DNA from: Prochlorococcus sp. AG-347-J21
GTDB lineage: Bacteria > Cyanobacteriota > Cyanobacteriia > PCC-6307 > Cyanobiaceae
Assembly (NCBI GenBank): GCA_003281455.1
Contig: QCBX01000007.1
Location: 1 to 64,000, forward strand
Length of the DNA: 64,000 nucleotides
Reading direction: 5' to 3'
The translations under genes and the position numbers were made by a program. Every line of letters begins with the position of its first letter. Position 1 is the first letter of the stretch. Positions 63,847 through 64,000 of this stretch are shown here, piece by piece. The notes beneath the pieces are model-generated. The model was not told the origin of the DNA, did not search any database, and was given only the letters and a program-made list of their open reading frames with translations.

Positions 63847-64000
63847 ATGGAAAAGTACGATGTAGTAATAATCGGTAGTGGAATAGGAGGATTATGCTGT
63901 GGTTCAATCCTATCTTTATCAGGCAAAACAGTACTTATATGTGAAGCACATACCCAACCGGGAGGTGTTGCTCACAGTTTCAAAAGAAAAGGTTACACTT
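63847..64000 (+). CDS. FAD-dependent oxidoreductase, N-terminal part (CrtI/CrtISO-like)
   Basis: 51 codons are present to the window edge. YDVVIIGSGIGGLCCGSIL is a dinucleotide-binding loop, and ICEAHTQPGGVAHSFKR is the typical second motif (ExxxxxGG) of phytoene desaturase/carotenoid isomerase relatives. The precise enzyme cannot be told from this part. Confidence 0.8.
   Translation, partial: MEKYDVVIIGSGIGGLCCGSILSLSGKTVLICEAHTQPGGVAHSFKRKGYT

Overview
The window looks like chromosome of a low-GC, streamlined marine picocyanobacterium, most probably a high-light-adapted Prochlorococcus. The evidence is strong A+T richness, very short intergenic gaps, and a cyanobacterial gene set: ndhB, chlG, a PetP-like protein, pipX/pipY, menG (used for phylloquinone), sepF, a DUF1823 protein and a malate:quinone oxidoreductase. 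There is also a glutamine-type 'downstream-peptide' riboswitch in front of a DUF4278 peptide. The strain cannot be named from the sequence alone.

The left part (1-47,350) is dense core genome. It holds topA/ndhB, birA, a DUF721 (DciA-like) gene, menG, hisF, petP-chlG, a class A penicillin-binding protein and rsmB. A photolyase operon follows (DCC protein, DUF2805, DUF2256, then a (6-4)-type photolyase lacking the Fe-S ligands), then trmH, lepA, mqo and nfu. Next come the riboswitch/DUF4278 unit, an ArsM-like methyltransferase, murE-yidD, rpsD, a sulfur amino-acid block (two Cys/Met-metabolism PLP enzymes and cysK), queA, the pyruvate dehydrogenase E2 gene, an acyl-ACP/CoA synthetase, lipB, hpf, a DeoC-like gene, recO and a glycosyltransferase. 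A ten-gene minus-strand run then goes aroQ-miaE-cobI-DUF1823-der-ecfT-pipX-pipY-sepF-proC. It links nitrogen signalling, ribosome and division functions. Its last gene, proC, carries a +1 frame disruption in a run of ten A residues.

Two tRNA genes (Tyr-GTA and Thr-GGT, 47,387-47,550) mark the change to an accessory-like region (47.6-63.8 kb). It is rich in very small genes, many coding for one transmembrane helix, mixed with thiD-tenA (thiamine salvage), a second photolyase/cryptochrome, prolyl aminopeptidase, a CPBP protease, arfB, peroxiredoxin Q and tatA. This region also holds a decayed gene with two single-base deletions, a candidate structured RNA (about 55,797-56,048), and a leader with two mutually exclusive pairings in front of a coiled-coil protein (58,983-59,058). 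The window closes with the start of a CrtI/CrtISO-like FAD oxidoreductase.

I found no insertion sequences, CRISPR arrays, rRNA genes or prophage. The most notable signals are the proC frameshift, the switch-like leader at 59.0 kb, the Fe-S-less photolyase with its accessory genes, the DeoC-like protein without its Schiff-base lysine, and the riboswitch-DUF4278 unit. About twenty small genes not obvious from long reading frames were read by hand.
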